A stretch of DNA of 64,000 nt, from positions 50,588-114,587 of the forward strand of contig JABZFP010000004.1 of assembly GCA_014237395.1 (NCBI GenBank), in the 5' to 3' direction. A program made the position numbers and the translations under genes. Below the pieces are notes generated by a model, which saw only the letters and a program-made list of their open reading frames with translations, had not been told where the DNA came from and ran no database searches. Source of the stretch: Desulfobacteraceae bacterium (GTDB lineage: Bacteria > Desulfobacterota > Desulfobacteria > Desulfobacterales > UBA5852). The first letter of the stretch is position 1; every line of letters starts with the position of its first letter. Shown here piece after piece: positions 9,244 to 17,968 of the stretch.

Positions 9244-9633
9244 TTACTCCATGACGATGGTGTACACGCCAGCACCACTCCAGCGGCTGTCGCCAGCCTG
9301 GTAATTGGCAGGGCAACGGTTATCAGTGTCTGTAATGGTAACGGTAATTTCGTTGATGGAGCCGGAGATTGCGCCCGTGTTACTGTTAGACATGGTGATG
9401 CCGATAGTAGCAGGATCGGTAGGAACATTGTTATTGCCCGGAATCGAGTAGTAGTCCGCCAGGCCGGCCATGACGGCCTGCGCGTCTGACTCGGCAGCGG
9501 AGCAATAGGCCTTGTTGCGATAGGCAATGAAGTTGGGGATGGCGATCGCGGCCAGGATACCGATGATGGCGATGACGATCATGAGCTCGATCAGGGTGAA
9601 ACCTTCTTTGTTGCTTCTCAGTTTCTGCAGCAT
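9244..9633 (-). CDS. pilA: Type IV major pilin PilA
   Basis: The start is the ATG at 9633, chosen because it follows GAGGAGG by seven bases and gives a normal short leader. The frame is open further upstream but without pilin sequence. The 129-aa prepilin has an 11-residue leader ending in G before [20 protein letters not shown], so PilD-type cleavage would leave 118 residues with F1 and E5. The hydrophobic alpha-1 helix ends in [12 protein letters not shown]. Mature C33 and C96 can form a disulfide loop. Its control region holds a sigma-54 promoter and palindromes, and a PilR-like gene lies upstream in the same orientation. The mature protein is about twice the length of the truncated Geobacter pilin. 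Confidence 0.93.
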   Translation of the reverse strand: MLQKLRSNKEGFTLIELMIVIAIIGILAAIAIPNFIAYRNKAYCSAAESDAQAVMAGLADYYSIPGNNNVPTDPATIGITMSNSNTGAISGSINEITVTITDTDNRCPANYQAGDSRWSGAGVYTIVME

Positions 9634-9757
9634 GGTTTTTCCTCCTCTAAAGGTGTTAAAAAAGAACTTAAAATTGGGTTGACGAATGTTAGCTACCGCT
9701 GATTTTAAGATGGCGCTTTTTCGCGCCGTTTTAACCGCATTCGTTGGACAGGGATAA

Positions 9758-9773
9758 AGCAATGAGCATGCCA
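9758..9773 (-). promoter_or_regulatory. Sigma-54 (-24/-12) promoter of pilA
   Basis: On the minus strand the sequence reads TGGCATGCTCATTGCT. It matches the RpoN consensus TGGCACG-N4-TTGCW at every fixed position but one, with GG and GC at the required 10-bp spacing. The predicted start is near 9746, giving a leader of about 112 nt before the pilA ATG. pilA is RpoN-dependent in Pseudomonas, Myxococcus and Geobacter, and a PilR-like activator gene is adjacent. Confidence 0.8.
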
Positions 9774-9881
9774 GCTATCGGCAATAATTTTCGTTTTTAT
9801 TTATCACATCGTATTTATTGTATAATCCGGATGGGTACGCCTCAGGCGCCATTTCGAAGTCTGGCGGCTAAGCCAGGGATT

Positions 9882-9917
9882 TGACAGAATTTGTCAGGGG
9901 ATTGACATTTTCTGTCA
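9882..9917. promoter_or_regulatory. Paired palindromes, probable activator (UAS) sites for pilA
   Basis: Two 15-bp palindromes, TGACAGAATTTGTCA (9882-9896) and TGACATTTTCTGTCA (9903-9917), share TGACA-N5-TGTCA. Their centres are 21 bp apart, two helical turns. They lie about 143 and 164 bp upstream of the predicted pilA start, the normal range for dimers of an NtrC-family activator. P. aeruginosa PilR sites are also built on TGTC. Binding by the adjacent PilR-like protein is inferred. The rest of the 511-bp pilR-pilA spacer (9634-10144) shows no gene, only a small inverted repeat CTGGC-N6-GCCAG at 9861-9876 and a short GC hairpin just past the pilR stop. Confidence 0.7.
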
Positions 9918-10144
9918 TGGTGTAATTTTTTATGCACTACTTTACCCTATAAAAATTATATCCGCTTAACATATAAGGCAGTTATGATGTATTAAACAGC
10001 CTGCAGGGTCGTTAAGAAACTATACGATGGACGCTTATGAGGTGAGGCACGAGAGGTTAATTTGGATCATCTTTTACCATTGTCAAGATCGTGCGCGCAA
10101 AATGATCCTATAGAAAAGCGGCCATTCCGCAAGTCAGGCATGCC

Positions 10145-11539
10145 TTACTTGTCGTCGGCCATTTTCCCCAGCCGATGGCGGAAGGAGCGGAATGTGATGC
10201 CCAAGAGCTCCGCGGCGCGATTTTTGTTGCCGTCGGCGATTTCCAGGCCTTTTTGGAGGTAGGCGTACTCGATTTCCCGCAAAACGACATCCAGCGCGAT
10301 CCCCTTGGCCACATCGTCCAGGTCGTAGCGTTTGCCCTCGACCCCCTCGATCCAGCGCCGCTTGTGCACCGACAGCGCCAGGCTTTCCGGCAGGATGATG
10401 TTGGTGCTGGTCAGGGCCACCGAGCGTTCCATGAGGTTTTCCAGTTCCCGCACATTGCCCGGAAAATCGTATTTATTCATCAAATCAACGGCATAGGAGG
10501 ATAATTTTTTAATTTCCTTGCCCATCTCGCGGGAATATTTATCCAGGAAATGCTGGGCCAGCGCCTTCAGATCCCCTTTTCGCTCCCGCAGGGGCGGCAC
10601 CTTGATCTCGATGACGTTCAGGCGATAGAACAGATCCTCCCGGAACCGTCCTTCGATGACTTCCTTGGCCAGGTTCTTGTTGGTGGCCGAGATGATGCGG
10701 CAATCCACCTCGATGTCTTCATTGCTGCCCACCGGCTTGAACGACTTTTCCTGGACCACCCGCAGCAGTTTGACCTGCAGGGCCATGCTCAACTCGCCGA
10801 TTTCATCAAGAAAAACCGTTCCCTTGTGGGCGGCCGCAAACAAGCCCTTTTTATCCTGGGTGGCTCCGGTAAACGAACCCTTCATATGACCGAAAAGCTC
10901 GCTTTCCATCAGGTTTTCCGGGATGCCGCCGCAGTTGATCGCCACGAAGGGCTTGACCGACCGCTCGCTTTCATCGTGAATGGCCCGGGCGATCAATTCC
11001 TTGCCGGTGCCGCTCTCACCCGTGACCAGGACATTGGTGCGCGTCGGGGCAACCTGCCGGATCAGGTTGAAAATATGCTCCATGGCCGGACTGTTGCCTA
11101 CGATCTTGCTGAAATGGATGTTTTTTTTCAACTGATCATCAACGGACTCTTTTTCGTGTTCGAGGGTTTTCAGTTCCAACGCGTTGGTGACCGTGGCCTT
11201 GAGTTCATCGTTGTCAAACGGTTTGGGGACGTAGTCGTAGGCCCCTTCATTCATGGCTTCCACCGCCACTTCGGTGGTGACATAGGCCGAGATCATGATG
11301 ACAACGGTGTCGGGGTTCTTGGCTTTGGAAGCCCGCAATACATCGAGACCGGTGATGTCGCCCAGACGAATATCGCAGATCATCAAATCATAACGGTCCT
11401 CACCCAGCATCTCCACCGCCCGGGTGCCGGATTCAGCGCACGTCACCTGGTAACCCTCCTTGGTCAGGAGGTATTCCAGCAATTCCCGCATGCTCAGTTC
11501 ATCGTCCACAACAAGGATGTGATACGCCGGTTTCGCCAT
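10145..11539 (-). CDS. pilR: PilR-like sigma-54-dependent response regulator
   Basis: The 464-aa protein has three domains. The receiver (1-120) has the acidic pair D12/D13, phospho-acceptor D56 (ICDIRLGD) and PKPF. The AAA+ domain (about 145-380) has Walker A GESGTGKE, the RpoN-contact loop as GSFTGA and Walker B GTVFLDEIGEL. The Fis-type helix-turn-helix ends in AAELLGITFRSFRHRLGKM, close to the PilR DNA-binding end. GSFTGA instead of GAFTGA is common in PilR. It lies directly upstream of pilA, behind pyrBC. No pilS sensor gene is adjacent, so the kinase must be elsewhere. A general AtoC/ZraR-type label is the fallback. Confidence 0.82.
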   Translation of the reverse strand: MAKPAYHILVVDDELSMRELLEYLLTKEGYQVTCAESGTRAVEMLGEDRYDLMICDIRLGDITGLDVLRASKAKNPDTVVIMISAYVTTEVAVEAMNEGAYDYVPKPFDNDELKATVTNALELKTLEHEKESVDDQLKKNIHFSKIVGNSPAMEHIFNLIRQVAPTRTNVLVTGESGTGKELIARAIHDESERSVKPFVAINCGGIPENLMESELFGHMKGSFTGATQDKKGLFAAAHKGTVFLDEIGELSMALQVKLLRVVQEKSFKPVGSNEDIEVDCRIISATNKNLAKEVIEGRFREDLFYRLNVIEIKVPPLRERKGDLKALAQHFLDKYSREMGKEIKKLSSYAVDLMNKYDFPGNVRELENLMERSVALTSTNIILPESLALSVHKRRWIEGVEGKRYDLDDVAKGIALDVVLREIEYAYLQKGLEIADGNKNRAAELLGITFRSFRHRLGKMADDK

Positions 11540-11646
11540 GATGGGTCAGGGTCCTTTTTTTATGACAGGGCGTTGTAAATATGGAAGGCCTTGGGTGGGC
11601 GCATACGGCCCGAAACACGCATATATCCCAACAAACGTAACTCGAA

Positions 11647-12933
11647 CTAAGTCGTCGTAAGCTCGTAAACGACCCGCCCCCCGACGATGGTCATGACAGC
11701 CCGCCCTTTGACCGGCCAGCCATTGAAAGGGCAATTGCGGCTCAGCGAAACAAACTGTTCAACGTCGATCGTGTATTCCAAATCCGGTTTAAAAACGGTC
11801 ACATCAGCGGCCATTCCGGTTTGCAGTCCATAATCGCGACCCAGTATGCGGGCGGGTCCGGTGGCCATCAACTCCACCAGGCGCGCCATGCTGATCACGC
11901 GCTCATGGACCAGTGTGAGCGCCAGCGAAAGGGATGTTTCCAGACCGATGATGCCGTTGGCGGCCTGGTCGAATTCCACCATTTTTTCGATGCTCGAATG
12001 GGGTGCATGATCGCTGGCGATGGCATCCAGGGTGCCGTCCGCCAGTCCCTCGCGAATGGCGTCGCTGTCAGCCTGCGTGCGCAGGGGTGGATACATTTTG
12101 GTATTGGTGTCGTATTCCTGAACGGCCTCGTCGGTCAGGGCGAAATAATGCGGTGCGGTTTCAGCCGTCACGCGCAGGCCGCGCGCTTTGGCCTGGCGGA
12201 TAACCTGCACGGCCTGCGCCGTGCTGACATGGGCGATGTGCAGCGCCCCGCCGGTGAGCTCGCTCAGGGCGATATCCCGCATGGCCATGACGGATTCAGC
12301 CGCATTGGGAATGCCGGACAATCCCAGGCGCGTGGCTACCGCCCCCTCGTTCATGGCACCTCCATCGGATAAATCGGGATCCTCGCAGTGGGAAATGACC
12401 GGCAGTCCAAACCCGCGGGCATACTCCAGGGCGCGCCGCATCAACAGGCTGCTGACAATCGGTCGCCCGTCATCACTGAAGGCCACGGCGCCGCATTGTT
12501 TCAATTCAGCGAATTCGGTGAGCCCCTCCCCTCTCAGGCCCGGACTTACCGCCGCCACCGGATAGACGCGGGCGGCCGCCGCCTGGCGTGCCTGAGCGAG
12601 GACAAACTCCGTGATCTGGCCACAATCATTGACCGGGACCGTATTGGGCATGGTACAGACCGCCGTAAAACCGCCGGCGGCGGCCGCACGGCACCCGGAG
12701 GCAATGGTTTCCTTGTATTCGTGACCGGGCTCACGGAAGTGAACGTGAAGATCGATCAGTCCCGGCGTCACCACCATGCCAGCCGCATCCACCACGCGGC
12801 AGCCGGCCGGTGGGGCTTCACTGCCCTCACCATGGGTGAGTCCGGCAATTTTCCCGTCCTTTATATAAAGGTCAGCCACCCCGTCGCAATGCCCCGGGTC
12901 GATGACCCGTCCGCCCCGAATCAGCAGATCCAT
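11647..12933 (-). CDS. pyrC: Dihydroorotase PyrC (class I)
   Basis: Catalyses cyclisation of carbamoyl-aspartate to dihydroorotate in pyrimidine synthesis. The ATG at 12933 is one base past the pyrB stop, and longer forms of the frame run through pyrB. The 428-aa protein shows the amidohydrolase metal motif DLHVHFREPGHEYKE, the glycine-rich AAAGGFTAVCTMPNT, then VISHCED, HIAHVST and the catalytic DAIASDHAPH. The C-terminal strands return to the small composite domain. It is translationally coupled to pyrB. A second dihydroorotase gene lies 17 kb away in this window. Confidence 0.93.
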   Translation of the reverse strand: MDLLIRGGRVIDPGHCDGVADLYIKDGKIAGLTHGEGSEAPPAGCRVVDAAGMVVTPGLIDLHVHFREPGHEYKETIASGCRAAAAGGFTAVCTMPNTVPVNDCGQITEFVLAQARQAAAARVYPVAAVSPGLRGEGLTEFAELKQCGAVAFSDDGRPIVSSLLMRRALEYARGFGLPVISHCEDPDLSDGGAMNEGAVATRLGLSGIPNAAESVMAMRDIALSELTGGALHIAHVSTAQAVQVIRQAKARGLRVTAETAPHYFALTDEAVQEYDTNTKMYPPLRTQADSDAIREGLADGTLDAIASDHAPHSSIEKMVEFDQAANGIIGLETSLSLALTLVHERVISMARLVELMATGPARILGRDYGLQTGMAADVTVFKPDLEYTIDVEQFVSLSRNCPFNGWPVKGRAVMTIVGGRVVYELTTT

Positions 12934-12934
12934 G

Positions 12935-13849
12935 TCACTTGCCTCCCAGCACCAGATAGAGCAACGCCATACGCACGGCGACACCGTTGGTAACCTGGTC
13001 CAGAATGACGGAATAGGGTCCGTCCGCCACCTCCGGGGCGATTTCAACCCCCCGGTTCATGGGCCCCGGGTGCATGATCAGCACGTCACGTTTGGCCTTC
13101 TGCAACCGCTTCAGATTGAGCCCGTAGACGTTGGCATATTCCCGCTCACTGGGCATGAGAAAACGCTGTTGCCGCTCTTTCTGGACCCGCAGCATCATGA
13201 TGATGTCGGCCTCGGGAATCGCCTCGTCCAAATGGTCGACAACCTTGGCCCCCAGTGCCTCGATTCCCATGGGCATCATTGTCGGCGGTCCAGCCAGCAT
13301 TACCGTGGCCCCCATTTTCTGAAAACCGATAATATTGGAGCGCGCCACCCGGCTGTGGGCGATATCCCCCACAATCAGCAGTTTCAATCCCTGGAGGCGT
13401 CCCTTTTTCTCCCTGACGGTCATCATGTCCAGCAGGGCCTGGGTCGGGTGGGCATGCATGCCGTCTCCGGCATTGATCACCCGGGCCTGACACATTTTGG
13501 CCAGCATATGCGGCGCCCCGGCGGAGGAATGCCGTATGACGATGATGTCCGGCTGCATGGCTTCGATATTCTGAATCGTGTCCAGCAGGGTCTCCCCTTT
13601 GACCACGCTACTGGTGGCTTTGGAAAACGACATACTGTCGGCACTGAGGCGCTTGGCGGCAATATCGAACGACGATTTGGTGCGCGTGCTGGGTTCGTAG
13701 AAAAAATGGACGACGGTCTTGCCCCGGAGCGTGGGAACCTTCTTGATCGCGCGTCTGGAAATCTCCTTCATCCGTACGGCCGTTTCCAGAATCTGTTTGA
13801 TTTCTCCCGGAGACAGGGAGGCCATGTCGAGAATGTTTTTATTGCGCAT
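12935..13849 (-). CDS. pyrB: Aspartate carbamoyltransferase catalytic chain PyrB
   Basis: The 304-aa protein has the carbamoyl-phosphate site FYEPSTRTKSSFD (residues 50-62), then SFSKATSSVVKGETLLDT, VIRHSSAGAPH and MHPGPMNRGVEI. It is standard length for a catalytic chain. No regulatory chain pyrI is next to it, and the partner downstream is pyrC with a one-base gap. That suggests a PyrB-PyrC pair, as in bacteria where the two enzymes form a complex. No PyrR-type attenuator was recognised in the 228-bp spacer upstream. The sequence lacks ornithine carbamoyltransferase signatures, so it should not substitute for ArgF. Confidence 0.93.
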   Translation of the reverse strand: MRNKNILDMASLSPGEIKQILETAVRMKEISRRAIKKVPTLRGKTVVHFFYEPSTRTKSSFDIAAKRLSADSMSFSKATSSVVKGETLLDTIQNIEAMQPDIIVIRHSSAGAPHMLAKMCQARVINAGDGMHAHPTQALLDMMTVREKKGRLQGLKLLIVGDIAHSRVARSNIIGFQKMGATVMLAGPPTMMPMGIEALGAKVVDHLDEAIPEADIIMMLRVQKERQQRFLMPSEREYANVYGLNLKRLQKAKRDVLIMHPGPMNRGVEIAPEVADGPYSVILDQVTNGVAVRMALLYLVLGGK

Positions 13850-14077
13850 AGCTCAAGCCCTTTGTGCAGGAAAGGTAGGACAAAGGCAGCCTATCAAAAA
13901 GCGTTCGCGTCGTTATGGTCGATCAGATCATGAATAAAAACGTTCGATTGCAGTTTGGAACAAGCTTGACCCATTAGAATGTGATGTCATTCAGAGACAG
14001 CCGTCACCGATGCGATGCGTGCCCATCCGGGTGACAGCACTTCCCGAATGCCGCAGCAATGTCAAACAGAAGCCACG

Positions 14078-14725
14078 CTAATGTAATATGTCCCCGAGAC
14101 GGCGCCACCGCACGCCGAAATCATCGCTGTCCCATGACCAGTAAATCATAAAGGCCTTGCCTCTCAATTTGTCGAAGTCGACAAAACCCCAGAAGCGGCT
14201 GTCGTTGCTGTTGTCGCGGTTGTCACCCATGACGAACAGATTGTCCGGCGGAACCGTGATCGGGCCAAAATTGTCACGGGGCGGGTATTTCTGCCGGATC
14301 GTATACGCATCTTTGTGCACCGCAAAAGGATTTTCCTCGGGTTGGCCATTGACGAAGACCTCTTTATCGCGGCATTCGACCACATCCCCCGGGAGGCCGA
14401 CCACGCGCTTGATGTAGTCCACCTTGGGATCGCCGGGGAACTTGAACACCACGATATCACCCCGCTGGGGGTCCTTGACAGGAACGATCGTCTGGTTGCT
14501 GAACGGCATTCGTATGCCGTACATAAATTTGTTGACCAGGATGTGGTCCCCGACAAGCAAGGTGTCTTCCATCGAACCGGAAGGAATTTTAAATGCCTGG
14601 ACAATAAAAGTGCGGATAAAAAGTGCCAGCAAAATCGCCAGCAGGATGGCTTCGATATTTTCCCGAAGTCGTGATTTTTTCACGGTCGCAAGCTCTTTGT
14701 CATGAAGCGAGGCAGTGGATTTCAA
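14078..14725 (-). CDS. lepB: Signal peptidase I
   Basis: Cleaves Sec/Tat signal peptides on the outer face of the cytoplasmic membrane. The 215-aa protein has one N-terminal membrane helix (IEAILLAILLALFIRTFIVQ). Then come the catalytic serine box IPSGSMEDTL, the lysine box DYIKRVVGLPGD and the family box GDNRDNSNDSRFWG. It is the last gene of the peptidase-larC-pgpA-lepB series, all on the same strand, 50 bp after pgpA. Length fits the compact one-anchor type. Confidence 0.94.
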   Translation of the reverse strand: MKSTASLHDKELATVKKSRLRENIEAILLAILLALFIRTFIVQAFKIPSGSMEDTLLVGDHILVNKFMYGIRMPFSNQTIVPVKDPQRGDIVVFKFPGDPKVDYIKRVVGLPGDVVECRDKEVFVNGQPEENPFAVHKDAYTIRQKYPPRDNFGPITVPPDNLFVMGDNRDNSNDSRFWGFVDFDKLRGKAFMIYWSWDSDDFGVRWRRLGDILH

Positions 14726-14775
14726 TGGTTTGGAAAATCCTTCCTATTTTATAAGCCGAAGATCCGGTGACAGGA

Positions 14776-15243
14776 TCACATCACAGCGGTCAGCCCAACG
14801 CCGGCGTGATACACGATGCCAGCCAAAATTCCGGCAGCGACATCGTCCGCAACGATGCCGATGCCACCGGCAAGGTGCCGATCCAGCCACCCCACCGGAA
14901 ACGGTTTGAAAACATCGAACAATCGAAACAGGATAAAAATGATAACGGCGCTGGCCGCCGTCAGAGCCACCCCCAGACAAGCGATCAGGATGCCGGCGAT
15001 TTCGTCGATGACGATCATTCCGGGGTCTTTAGCGCCGATGAGGCGCTCGGCTTTGTGTGCGATCCACACGGATATCCCGCAGAAGCTTATCGTGAACAAG
15101 GCCTGCCAACCGATAGGCCACCCGGAAAGACACCATGCCAACAAAAGGCCGATCAGGGAACCGAATGTGCCGGGAGCCACCGGTATCTTCCCAATGTTAC
15201 AACCCGTTGCACAAAAAAGAATCCATCGATCCCTGAAAAGCAT
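14776..15243 (-). CDS. pgpA: Phosphatidylglycerophosphatase A
   Basis: Dephosphorylates phosphatidylglycerophosphate to phosphatidylglycerol. The 155-aa membrane protein shows the PgpA signatures PVAPGTFGSLIGLLL, the acidic VIDEIAGIL and FRLFDVFKPFPVGWLD. Three to four hydrophobic segments are present. The gene for the preceding step, pgsA, is also in this window, at 32.9-33.5 kb. The spacing of 31 bp from larC suggests co-transcription. Confidence 0.9.
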   Translation of the reverse strand: MLFRDRWILFCATGCNIGKIPVAPGTFGSLIGLLLAWCLSGWPIGWQALFTISFCGISVWIAHKAERLIGAKDPGMIVIDEIAGILIACLGVALTAASAVIIFILFRLFDVFKPFPVGWLDRHLAGGIGIVADDVAAGILAGIVYHAGVGLTAVM

Positions 15244-15274
15244 GGCCCGTCTCTATATCCCGCGCTGATATTTG

Positions 15275-16489
15275 TCAATGGTCAGTTGGCGGCTTCGGCT
15301 GTGGTTTCTCTATGGCTGCCGCTTCCCCGGCAATCCGCTCATAGGCACGGCGAATGGAGATGTCCTGCTCGCGTGCCACACGGCGGCAGCTTTCGTATTC
15401 CGGGACCCAACGGATTTCGCCATCCGGCATGGCAATCCGCTTCAGGGCAACCCGGCCCACCGACAGTGAAAGTGACAACGTTTCCCTCGGCAGCATCCAG
15501 CGCCGGGCGGTCGAAACCCGCAGACCGATTGTGGTGGTCTCTTTAAAAATGACATCACGCAACGCGTTGATGTGAGATTCGTGACCCAAAACCTGGACCA
15601 GAGTTCCCGGCCGGTTCTTCTTCATATAAACCGGTATCCAACAGACATCCAAGGCACCGTTCGCAAAGAGCGCTTCCATCAGATAGCCGAAGATCTCCGG
15701 ATTCATGTCATCGATTGTGGTCTCGATGAGGTGCACGGTGTCCACAAGATACCCATCCTGTTCACACCCCGGTGTCAGCGGATTTCCGATCATCACCCGC
15801 AAGAGGTTGGGGTGGCCCGGGTAATTTCGCTGCCCGGCGCCGTAGCCCACCGCCGCAATTTTCATGGCCGGTAGGGCACCGAAGTGCTCTCCCAGTGTTG
15901 CCATGATGGCGGCCCCCGTTGGGGTCACCAGTTCCCCCTCGATGTCCACGCCGTGAACCGGAATACCTTGCAACAGGGAAAGCGTTGCGGGGGCCGGTAA
16001 CGGTAACCGACCGTGGCGGCAATCTACGAAGCCGCGGCCCTGGGGAAGAGATGATGCCATCACCCGGGTCACGCCAAGATGCGCCAGGCCCAACACGCTG
16101 CCAACGATATCCACAATCGAGTCCAAGGCGCCGACCTCATGGAAATGCACCGCATCGACGGCTTCTCCATGGATGCCGGCTTCAGCGACGGCAATTTTAT
16201 GGAATATGGCCAGCGCCGTCTTTTTGACGGCTTCCGGCAGGCCACTTCCACCGATCAGTTTTTGGATATCGGCATAATGGCGGGAGGGGCTGCGGTCTTC
16301 GGCAACGACCTTGCAGTGCAGTGCCCGAATACCGTGCCGCTCAACCGGCGTCACCTGCAGGCTGAAAGGCTCGGTCAACAACAGCGACAAGTTATGCTCA
16401 AGTTTATCCACCGGAACGCCAAGATCGATCAGCGCCCCCAAGGTCATATCGCCGCTGATACCCGAGAAACAGTCAAAATAAGCCAGCAC
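15275..16489 (-). CDS. larC: LarC, nickel-pincer cofactor nickel chelatase
   Basis: LarC inserts nickel into pyridinium-3,5-bisthiocarboxylic acid mononucleotide, giving the cofactor of lactate racemase and related racemases/epimerases. The 404-aa product begins YFDCFSGISGDMTLGALIDLG, the DUF111 hallmark, with VHFHEVGALDSIVDIVG, LPLPAPATL and ETTIDDMNPEIFGYLMEAL further on. Start is GTG at 16489, preceded by GAGGCGA. No larA, larB or larE is nearby. The gene runs through in one frame and does not show the programmed frameshift known in Lactobacillus larC. It lies 32 bp after the M20 peptidase gene. Confidence 0.9.
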   Translation of the reverse strand: MLAYFDCFSGISGDMTLGALIDLGVPVDKLEHNLSLLLTEPFSLQVTPVERHGIRALHCKVVAEDRSPSRHYADIQKLIGGSGLPEAVKKTALAIFHKIAVAEAGIHGEAVDAVHFHEVGALDSIVDIVGSVLGLAHLGVTRVMASSLPQGRGFVDCRHGRLPLPAPATLSLLQGIPVHGVDIEGELVTPTGAAIMATLGEHFGALPAMKIAAVGYGAGQRNYPGHPNLLRVMIGNPLTPGCEQDGYLVDTVHLIETTIDDMNPEIFGYLMEALFANGALDVCWIPVYMKKNRPGTLVQVLGHESHINALRDVIFKETTTIGLRVSTARRWMLPRETLSLSLSVGRVALKRIAMPDGEIRWVPEYESCRRVAREQDISIRRAYERIAGEAAAIEKPQPKPPTDH

Positions 16490-16521
16490 GCGTTCGCCTC
16501 CCCCAATGGATCATGCCGCCT

Positions 16522-17676
16522 TCAGGACGGATCGTAATCGGTACTTTCCTGGTAGATCGCCGTCACTTCAAGCACCATTTCGCAGGACTTGACCATGTCG
16601 GCCACGTCAACGTATTCGCGCACCGAATGCACATCCGTCATCCCGGTTCCCAGCACGCCGGTGTTGATCCCCTGCTGAAAAAAAACATTGGCGTCCGAGC
16701 CCCCGCCGGCGACCTGCAGGCGAAGCGGGCGGTTCAACCGTTCCGCCGCTTTGAAAGCCATTCGCACCACGGCGTGATGATCCGGAATATGGGTGCGTTG
16801 AAAATCGGGATGCACATCCACGCTGACATAGGGCAGGTCATCATCGCCACGATCAGGATAGGAGGTAGCCGCCGCTTGAAACGCGTCGATCATACGTTGG
16901 GTCACCTGCGCAAGCTTATCGTCGTCATGGCTTCGCACTTCACCGTCCACCTGGACTTTTTTCGGTACGATATTGATCGCATCGCCGCCTTTGATGACGC
17001 CCAGATTGCAGGTGGTTTCTGCGTCCAAACGCCCCAAATCGAGCGTGGCAATCGCCCTGGCGGCAATCAGGATGGCGTTGATCCCTTTTTCCGGCGCTGA
17101 CCCGGCATGCGCATCGCGACCCACAACCGTAAATGTGAGCCGGTTGGCCGAAGGCGCGCGTGTCACGAGTCCATCCGGGTCGCGCGTATCCAGAACATAT
17201 CCCTGGCGGGCGGAAATCAGCGACCAATCGAGATGCTTGGCGCCCAGAAGCCCGATCTCTTCGCATGTTGAAAAAACGAACTCCATGGGAGGGTGCGGCT
17301 TGCCGGATTCCTTGAGCACGCGCAGCATTTCAAGCAGGATGGCGATGGCGCTCTTGTCGTCCGCTCCCAAAATGGTCGTTCCGTCGCTGGTGATCCTGCC
17401 GTTCGTAAGAACCGGTTTGATGCCGCGCCCGGGTTCGACGGTATCCATGTGGGCACTGAAAAGAAGCGGCGCTCTGTCGTTGCTTCCTTTAACACGCGCA
17501 ATCAGATTACCGGTATCACTGCCGGTTTGGGGGGCCGAACCGTCAAAAACGGTTTCCGCACCCAACAAATCCAATTGCTTCTTGAGATAGGCGGCCAGGC
17601 GGCTTTCCTCGCGCGATACGCTGTCGATCTGCACGAGGTCCATAAAGGTGTCCGTCATACGATGGACATTGATCAT
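16522..17676 (-). CDS. M20 family metallopeptidase (PepT-like tripeptidase)
   Basis: The 384-aa protein has the dizinc M20 pattern: SAHMDTVEPG, a bridging aspartate and DGTTILGADDKSAIAILLEML, the catalytic glutamate pair in CEEIGLLGAKH, then an M20 dimerisation domain (DAHAGSAPEKGINAI). Its closest recognisable type is the PepT/tripeptidase-like branch. Cytoplasmic, since no signal peptide is visible. First gene of the minus-strand set that continues into larC, pgpA and lepB. Substrate is not certain. Confidence 0.88.
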   Translation of the reverse strand: MINVHRMTDTFMDLVQIDSVSREESRLAAYLKKQLDLLGAETVFDGSAPQTGSDTGNLIARVKGSNDRAPLLFSAHMDTVEPGRGIKPVLTNGRITSDGTTILGADDKSAIAILLEMLRVLKESGKPHPPMEFVFSTCEEIGLLGAKHLDWSLISARQGYVLDTRDPDGLVTRAPSANRLTFTVVGRDAHAGSAPEKGINAILIAARAIATLDLGRLDAETTCNLGVIKGGDAINIVPKKVQVDGEVRSHDDDKLAQVTQRMIDAFQAAATSYPDRGDDDLPYVSVDVHPDFQRTHIPDHHAVVRMAFKAAERLNRPLRLQVAGGGSDANVFFQQGINTGVLGTGMTDVHSVREYVDVADMVKSCEMVLEVTAIYQESTDYDPS

Positions 17677-17826
17677 GATGTCATCCGATCATCTGATAAA
17701 TCGTTTTATGGGTATCATTTCCTGGAATCCATGACGCCCCAATGTCGTTGGTGACAAGGCGATAGGGAATCGCGGTTTGAATGATTGACAAAAGTCCCTG
17801 TAAGCCGTTATAAGCGCTTGTATCGT

Positions 17827-17924
17827 GGAAGTGCGCAGCTACCTGGTGGGGCTCCCGGGCTTCAAACCCGGTGTGGGGCGTTAAAACCGTCCCGGGTGGG
17901 TTCGATTCCCATGCACTTCCGCCA
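17827..17924 (+). tRNA. selC: tRNA-Sec (UCA)
   Basis: The 98-nt gene has an 8-bp acceptor stem (GGAAGTGC with GCACTTCC), anticodon loop CTTCAAA with anticodon TCA, a long variable arm, T-loop GGTTCGATTCC and an encoded GCCA end. The 8-bp acceptor and long arms separate it from serine tRNA. It shows that the organism decodes UGA as selenocysteine. No selA, selB or selD is in the window. Confidence 0.95.
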
Positions 17925-17968
17925 CGAAAAACAATAGTTACAATAACTTAGATATAGCTGTCAACATA

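Noticed and set aside
10113..10130. Terminator after pilR (GCGG/CCGC then TTTT)
   Set aside because: Only four base pairs with a short T run, too weak to list as a feature.
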